DNA of 64,000 nt from the NCBI RefSeq assembly GCF_002127325.2, contig NC_035440.2, positions 71,857,819 to 71,921,818 of the forward strand, given 5' to 3'. Below the pieces are notes generated by a model that was not told the DNA's origin, ran no database searches, and saw only the letters and a list, made by a program, of their open reading frames with translations. Position numbers and translations under genes: made by a program. Source of the stretch: Helianthus annuus (Eukaryota; Streptophyta; Magnoliopsida; Asterales; Asteraceae). This document shows, piece by piece, positions 56,435 to 64,000 of this stretch; the first letter of the stretch is position 1; every line of letters begins with the position of its first letter.

Positions 56435-56940
56435 ATGTCCTTTTGGGACGACAATTATTGCTTCAGTGGTGACTCTACTAGCGAGTCGAATCAGGCGATG
56501 TATGATTTGAATCAAAATAACAATTCAGGGTTCTTTGATTTAAATGTTCCGTTCGATTTATATCTTGCGTCTGATACCAATCAAGATCCGTGGGCTAACA
56601 GTGACTATTAGGGTAATTATGTTGGTGTAAATCCTAACGATTTAGGGTTTGGTGACATCACGGAAGTGATCCACCGCCGTCTGGTAGTGGAGGACAGCCG
56701 TCTGGGGGGGCCTAGAAATGACGAACCGACCAGGTAACATTTATTTATACATTAATTTGGCGTACGCTTTATAGAATTGTTTTATAACCACAAAGTGTTT
56801 TTTCAGAGATTCGATAGCATGGATGATTTGGTGAACTAGTGTAGAGCAGTCGAACACGACAACGGTTACGCCATAGTCACTCAAAGGACGAAGTATGATG
56901 ACCCCTAGCCATGGGCCCTTAAAAATATGGCTTATATGCA
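56435..56940 (+). pseudogene. MULE transposase N-terminal fragment (FAR1-like)
   Basis: Starts MSFWDDNYCFSGDSTSESNQ with a Leu/Asn-rich N-terminus (NSGFFDLNVPFDLYL), a TAG at 56,608, then frames reading through to about 56,735. An apparent intron (GTAACATTT ... TTTTTTCAG, about 56,736-56,807) leads to FDSMDDLVN*CRAVEHDNGY (56,815-56,875) and AIVTQRTKYDDP, the beginning of the FAR1-type DNA-binding domain of Mutator transposases. It is cut off at about 56,945 by the LTR that follows. Dead fragment. Confidence 0.5.
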
Positions 56941-56945
56941 ATTAT

Positions 56946-57475
56946 TGTCACAACCCCCGACCACACCCTGGATGGGAGCCGTGAATAGTTAAGCGGTACC
57001 GGTGGTTATTTCGAAAATATTGCCGCCGAAAATTTCATCAGGAACGTGAGTTAGGAAAAATATCAGAGTTTAGAAACACCGGAATTTTATTTATAACCAA
57101 TGGGAATAAAACCCATGTTTTACAAAGAGAGCGTTAATAGGGGATAAACCAGAATTCATAAAACAATGTTTCTTAATTTTATTTGATAAAATAAACCACT
57201 TCTTTAAGCCTTTTTGGTGCGTATTACAACTCTTATTCAGTTATACTATAATCACCTGAAACATTTTAAAAACATTTTATCAGAAGGAAATGCTGGTGAA
57301 TTCATTCATTTGTATAAAAAGACACAGTATTGTAATTACAGCATTAAGAGTTTTTACATTTGTTTATATCTTTTAGTTACCCACAGTACTTGTCACTCGC
57401 CCATTTCGGTGATTGTGGTCATATTACTTGTTTTGGTCAAAAATCACTTAAAGATAATGCAACCAAACTTTATGT
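56946..57475 (-). mobile_element. Gypsy LTR fragment, minus orientation
   Basis: Starts TGTCACAACCCCCGACC on the plus strand, which is the minus-strand LTR end (GGTCGGGGGTTGTGACA). It runs until interrupted by the next element near 57,475. Its other end and any partner LTR are not in the window. Confidence 0.55.
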
Positions 57476-57479
57476 AAAC

Positions 57480-58159
57480 GGGGAATGATGCTTGGTATGA
57501 TGAACAAAGTGAGGGATCACTCAAATGTAAAATGCACAAGTGACACAAGGATTTATACGAGGAAAAAGCCCTTGATCAATGAATGATCTCCGGCATAAAA
57601 AACCTCGGGTGATGGAAACTACCGATCACCAAACTTTAATATAACAAATAATGGTTACAACTTCGGATGGTAACGAGCTAGGTACAAGGATCACTATAGT
57701 ATCGTATGCTAAAGCGTGTGAGAAATGTGTTGTGTCTTCCGCATGTTCAAGAGTGCCATTTATACAAGTGTGTGTGGTTCTATTTTAGGCAAATCACCTA
57801 ACTACTAGCTCGTTACCCCTTTAGAAATAGAAGTAAATTTAGCCTAAATAATCGCCCTTGAATTGTGCTGAGTTTCCATATTTGCCATAACGTCCATCTT
57901 TGATTATGCTTGTGCGAGATTATCGTGACAGATTCCTTGTTTACGTTGCTAAGACCGGATCCAACTCGTAATTCCTGCAAGATAATATTAAGTCCAAAGA
58001 GAACAGTCGTTAGTATGAGGATCCTTGGAATGATCCGTGATCCTGATCCTGGAGCTCCTCTGAGGATCACTATCTGCCAAAGAAACAAGGATCACTTGTT
58101 AGGATCACATGTTAGGATCATATGTAAGGATCATAGGTCATAAAAATCCAGCCCTAACA
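57480..58159 (-). repeat. 3' LTR of the Tat-lineage element
   Basis: On the minus strand it starts TGTTAGGGCTGG at 58,159 (PPT TTTTGGGGGCAAT before it). The left edge is uncertain (TG at 57,472 or 57,486). Confidence 0.65.
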
Positions 58160-58175
58160 ATTGCCCCCAAAATAT
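58160..58175 (-). promoter_or_regulatory. Polypurine tract (minus strand)
   Basis: Plus ATTGCCCCCAAAATAT is minus ATATTTTGGGGGCAAT, directly before the LTR start. Confidence 0.7.
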
Positions 58176-58463
58176 AAGGAGTACTTATGTGATATAAACG
58201 AGTTATATTTTGCTGAATCTTATCTCTAACTAACTCAACGAATATATAGCCGTTAAGGTGGAACTATCCGTTATGGTCTGACGTCATGGAGGTGACAGCC
58301 CTGCACAATCATGATTATAAATAGAAATAGGGATAGGATCGAATGCATTTAAATTCAAAGCAACTCCCTTTATAACCGTATTCAGAAGATCAACCAGGTA
58401 TTCTCCTTTTCATCTTCTTCTCTCTTGCTCTGTTTTTCTTCTTCTTCTATTCTTCTGTAAAAG

Positions 58464-60001
58464 ATGTTGCTCCGGAACTCCCCCTGCAAGGATCCTAAGA
58501 AGAACAACCCCTTAAAGGGTCAAGGGATCATCAAAGATTCCCCCTCCGAGAGGTGTTGCTTCACCGACCCTCAAATCGATAAAATCCGTCGTTGTTTCCC
58601 GGCGGAAACCCTTTTCAAGTCTTTTAGTCCTACCACTTTGAGTGATTTCATCTCTGAGACTTGGGTAGCTTTCCCGGTCACTCCTTTCTTGATAGGATAT
58701 TCGTATCCTTTTCCTCAATTCACCCAATCTTTTTTCTCCCTTACCGGCATCTGCTATATCCAGGCTATGCGGATGATCTGGAGGGTGTTATACACCCTTG
58801 AAAGGATCATTGAGCAAGAGGGTATTGACCTCGGTATGGCGGAGTTGGGTGAGATGTATGATCTCACAACTTTTGGATCCCACAGATATTTGTTCAAGCG
58901 AAAAGCTGGAGAGGATCACCCTGTTTTCAAAGTGACCAAAAATGACACGAACTGGAAGCGACGATTCTTTTTTGTTAGGAGAGATTCCATCCCTAATGGG
59001 AAGGATTTGCCCAAGGAGTGGGCTACCCATGGTAGGATAGAGGATCCTGGAAGGATCATCATAGAACTTGTTCCTTAGGATGACTCCTGCTGCAAAAGAG
59101 AGACTCTTGGCCTTTAAGAAGCTTGATCCGGAGACAAGAACTTTCCAGGTTGCCACCCAGGATTCTCAAGAAGTATCCTCTGCCTCTGTCACAATGCCAA
59201 GTAAGTATCCTCATTTAAAAAGTAATTCTGTGTAGGATTCTCAAGTTTAATTAGAATACTTATCTTATTTTGGTTGTGTAGGTGCTGGAAAATCCTCTAA
59301 GTCTGCTTCAAAGTTCGGCATCGATGATCTTACCAATGTCAAATCCGCAAAGAAGAAGACTCCTGCTGCTAGCCCAACTGCTTCAGCCCCTAAAGCACCT
59401 ATTAGGGGTAAAGGAAAGAAGAGAAAGGCCTCTGAGGATTTACAAGGTCTGCCCCTGCTCCGCCAACAGTTTCTGGACTACTTCAACGAGGTAAGGATCA
59501 CTGCCCCTGTTTGTTATCCTGACAGTTTTGAGGATCACTTGTTTTTGACGTTATGCCTTGTTTTCCTTGCAGAAATTTGCTGAGATAGAGACTTATGTTG
59601 GCCACGTCGAGGATCAAGACCGCCAAATTGCTGACCTCCAACAGATGGGTGTGCTGAAGGATCTTAAGATAGCTGATCTTGAGAAGGAGCTCCGGGCCAC
59701 CAAGGATAATGCTGCCAGGATGCTGATCAATTTTGATTATGAGAAGCATGAGATCACCCAGGATGCCAAGGTCTCTGCTGCAATAACCATGTATAAGATC
59801 CAGCTGCAGATGGCTATGGAGGCTCAGGATCCTGCCTTCGACAAAAGCACATGGGATGTAGAGGGTTGGAAGGCGAGGCTAGCAGAGCTTGAGGATGATG
59901 AAGAGGCTGAGGAGATCCCGATGCTTGAGGGTGGAGAGGCTGGCAAGGATCATGCTGGTGAGGCAAGTGGAGCTGGTGGTGATGGTGCAGCGAAGGATTG
60001 A
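58464..60001 (+). pseudogene. Antisense accessory ORF of the Tat element, three exons
   Basis: Exon 1 (58,464-59,200) starts MLLRNSPCKDPKKNNPLKGQ and contains IDKIRRCFPAETLFKSF, WVAFPVTPFLIGYSYPFPQF and MRMIWRVLYTLERII, like the plant gypsy-associated Transposase_28 family. A stop at 59,076-59,078 and a small frameshift precede MTPAAKERLLAFKKLDPETR in the next frame. Introns with GT...AG run 59,201-59,281 and 59,491-59,572. Exon 2 is Lys/Ser-rich (KSAKKKTPAASPTASAPKAP). Exon 3 (59,573-60,001) is a coiled coil (EIETYVGHVEDQDRQIADLQ) ending in an acidic tail. Function unknown. Confidence 0.68.
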
Positions 60002-60757
60002 GCTGCAGGATTGGGCGATGAAGGAAACTTCTAGACATAGCCGGAGCCCAATTTTTTTTTGTTTGGTGGTTGTGATGTTTTAAAACAATTATGGTCTGTA
60101 TTTGAACAATAGTTTAGGGTTGAGGATCCAGGATCCTGTGAACAATAGGTAGGATTACAAATGGTGGAGGGATCCTCTGTTTGGGGGATGAAGCCATTGT
60201 GATCCTGCCGCCTTTTAATTTCCTGCATGCTATGACCGCACAAACAATGGACACCCTTTGCCAACCCATGTGGACGGGCCACGTTTTGCTGGTAGAAACG
60301 TGGGTTGGCAATTTTGACAACTTTGAAGGGTTTTAAACCTTTGTTAATAAAATAACTCTAATCTTTTTGGCTTATCTCGTATTGTTATCCTTTTAATTTC
60401 CAATTGTTTTGATACATGTTTGTTTGAGTAAGAAAAGTTGAGCAAATTATGTTTAAGAAATTTAGGATATGATCCTGGATCAAATATCCTATAATCGAAA
60501 ATTTTCAAAGTAGTTTATTTTAAGGACCATAGGTTCAGTTGTCAAAGTCTAAGGGTTATTCAAACAGATAATGAATGAAATTGAAAATAATTAAGGATCA
60601 TACCTGAGGATCCAAGTTAGGATCCTGACCTTTAATCAGGATAACCATAAATGAAACTTTAATGGATAATAAGGATTAAGGATCCTTAATTGTTTAACTT
60701 TGAAAACCTGAAAAATAGAACATAACTTGGGACTAAGCCAATATAAAAGATAAGTTA

Positions 60758-60874
60758 GTAACTGGGGACATGCCCAAAGGATCACTGGGGACAAGCCCGA
60801 AGGATAACTGGGGACAAGCCCGAAGGATAACTGGGGACAAGCCCGAAGGATAACTGGGGACAAGCCCAAGGATC
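60758..60874. repeat. Five tandem copies of AACTGGGGACAAGCCCGAAGGAT
   Basis: A 23-bp unit in five copies; the first has ACATGCCCAAAGGATC and the last AAGCCCAAGGATC. A two-copy relative lies at 61,109-61,154. Confidence 0.85.
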
Positions 60875-61108
60875 GTATGTAAACTGGAGTATGGCCCTCA
60901 CTGGCGACTATCCAAACTTAGTGGCATGAAAATGCCAAAACCTTAGCTAACGTGAAAACGTTAGAAACCTTAGGAATGGATGTATGGTACGTCTACCATT
61001 ATACGTAGGATCCTAGGTATAGCCAGTGCGATGAGGTTATCAGCCCCTAAAGCGAGTACTGGTCCCAAAGACGTGAACTATACCAGGATCATCGTGCGCT
61101 ACAGGCGA

Positions 61109-61154
61109 AAACTGGGGACAAGCCCAAGGATAACTGGGGACAAGCCCAAGGATC
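61109..61154. repeat. Two copies of AACTGGGGACAAGCCCAAGGAT
   Basis: Same unit as 60,758-60,874, displaced by 235 bp. Confidence 0.8.
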
Positions 61155-61383
61155 TGAGTTGCTTCTGAAGATTGTCAACATTATGCTAAGGATACCTGAA
61201 CTTATCAGAACTCAAAATCTCGTGAGAGAAGGATGAAGGATACATGATCCTTATCCTTAAATAAGAAGATATGTAAATAAGAGTTCAAGCTTAGGACATT
61301 ACCATAGTAAGGATCATTGATGCTTCAGGGATCCTTGAAGGATACTTCCAATGTAAGGATCACTCATGCCAGAAGGATCCTGC

Positions 61384-62721
<1,338 letters not shown>

Positions 62722-64000
62722 TGTCACACCCCGATTTCCACGTGTATCACCGGTGGCCCCGGTGGGGGATTACCGTGACGTAGTTGGCAACAATATAGTC
62801 AAACCACACAATTATATGAATGCACAGCGGAAGCATAAAGATAAATATAATTCAACCTTTTGAATGTAATATCAAGTGTATTACAGAAGTCGAATTGTAT
62901 CCACAGGGGATCATAAATAAAATAAAGTATTGTTCAGTCAGATACAACATCAAGTTTGCGAGACTACTCGTGATGCTAGGAAGCTATTACCAGCCAAATT
63001 TCGTGTAGTACCTGCACTTAATCTTTTGGGGAAAAATACGTCAGTTTACACTGGTAAATACGTTCAACTGACACATTTGAAAATGTTTATTAAAATTGAT
63101 TTGAATGCACGAGGCACAAACTCTTTTATAACTTGGGAAAATTATTAAAATCTTGTGAACGAATTACATGTCCTTTTATGCGTTCAGTAGCCCGGATCCT
63201 GTCCGGGTTAAAGATTAATAGACACACCACATTGCGTAAAACCGTAGTGTAAAAACCAACGGCTACGTCTTTTAATAATAATAATGTCGACATAATATAC
63301 CGGGTGTACGCATACACCGGGATGTCGAGGTCGTGGCCATTTCGTAAAATGATGCCAAGGATATCCGGGACAACGGTCATTAACCCCCCAAAGGCTTTTA
63401 AGTAACAAGACTGTTTAAATGAGCCGATCACATTATTCAATTAACCACCTAAGCGATGGAAGATATGATGCTCAATCAAGCGGTATTTTATATACCGTAA
63501 CCCAAGCCCGTATAAGGGAAAATAAGTTAAAAGTATTTACCTTTGCAAGTATATTCCTTAATGGATTACGTCACAGATAGCTTTTACTGGGGCTCCTATT
63601 CTGGAACAAAGGTTTTAATTAACCTATTAGAATCCTAACGGGTCTTTATATTGGCCGTAGCCTAGACCGGTTGGTTCCGAAATATAAATACGGTTTAATC
63701 GCGCGAAAATGCGAAAACCGAGAAAGGAGTGTGATTCTGACCCAACAAGTTCAGAGACTTGTCCTATATGGGTTTAAGGTTCACACTCTGGGTTTTGGGG
63801 TCATAATGATATAATTTGACCCATATCGGCTAATTTACGAAAACTAGTTTCACAAGCCGAACCGTGCGCGCAATACGCGAAACGGTTAACCATGAGAGTC
63901 CTACGCTTATTTCCTAAGTCAATATGCCTTAAAGAGGTTGTGGTATCAGTAGGATACCTTCCGTGATGCCCGTAACGAGTTTTAGTTAATATCTCGCCCC
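62722..64000 (-). mobile_element. Tekay-like LTR, minus orientation, continues past the window
   Basis: Starts TGTCACACCCCGATTTCC on the plus strand; its minus-strand end reads GGAAATCGGGGTGTGACA, matching the end of the 31,106 element's LTR (TACGTGGAAATATCGGGG). Blocks such as ACGTAGTTG...CAAACCACAC and CCGGTTGGTTCCG also correspond. It inserted into the Tat element. Whether it is solo or part of a full element cannot be seen. Confidence 0.75.

Larger units (their letters stand above)
60002..61383. other. Non-coding region with short arrays
   Basis: Between the antisense ORF and integrase. It contains two arrays of the same 22-23-bp unit and dense AGGATC words; nothing else recognised. Confidence 0.5.

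Noticed and set aside
58504..59156. Minus-strand ORFs opposite the antisense Tat ORF
   Set aside because: Shadows of the plus-strand exon; no gag/pol motif.
60758..61154. Regular 23-bp repeats as a CRISPR-like array
   Set aside because: Units are directly adjacent with no unique spacers, in plant retroelement DNA. Ordinary tandem repeat.

Overview
The window looks like repeat-rich intergenic DNA from a large-genome flowering plant. A daisy-family (Asteraceae) eudicot is my best guess, based on remembered similarity of the repeat families rather than a search. I found no intact host gene, no tRNA or rRNA gene and no prokaryotic feature. Almost everything supportable is a transposable element, a broken element gene, or a tandem array inside an element.

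Left part (1-16,000). A broken copia-type 3' accessory ORF (1-3,205) runs into a Helitron 3' end, which abuts a second short Helitron (4,426-5,367). Next comes a decayed gag-only LTR element: truncated 5' LTR and PBS at about 5,368-5,592, gag remnants at 8,560-9,698, and a 3' LTR at 9,693-10,408. It is peppered with MITEs, one of them a hAT-type element with a perfect 8-bp TSD. From 11,000 to 14,070 there are foldback MITEs and two related arrays of a GGCAAAATCGTAATTTT-like unit. At 14,767-15,868 lies a Pack-MULE with a perfect 9-bp TSD that carries a broken copy of a CLMP1/Phox-type TPR gene.

Centre (15,915-48,727). One old plus-strand copia-type element (truncated 5' LTR, PBS, gag, no pol, a 3' accessory ORF present twice in tandem, PPT and 3' LTR) has been opened by three insertions. 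They are (i) a 6,694-bp minus-strand gag-only element at 17,309-24,002 (TSD TCAGT, 416-bp LTRs with only four differences); (ii) a 12.7-kb Tekay-like chromovirus at 31,106-43,767 (LTRs of about 3.5 kb, single-frame gag-pol with four in-frame stops); and (iii) a 2,477-bp solo LTR at 28,624-31,100 (TSD TTAGA) that abuts the chromovirus exactly. Removing the insertions restores continuous ancestral reading, so the order of events can be read from the sequence.

Right part (48,728-64,000). There is a decayed minus-strand non-LTR reverse transcriptase with a C-terminal zinc motif and a possible restriction-like nuclease (49,285-51,515). It is followed by several MITEs, a PIF/Harbinger element carrying only the Myb-like ORF1 (53,291-55,238), and a MULE transposase N-terminal fragment (56,435-56,940). 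A minus-strand gypsy LTR fragment follows, then a minus-strand Tat-lineage gypsy element (integrase at 61,384-62,721, 3' LTR near 57,480-58,159). That element carries a three-exon ORF on the opposite strand and 23-bp arrays. The window ends inside another minus-strand Tekay-like LTR (62,722 onward).

There is no pathway here. The functional logic is that of non-autonomous elements (gag-only, ORF1-only, MITEs, Helitrons) that would depend on enzymes encoded elsewhere.
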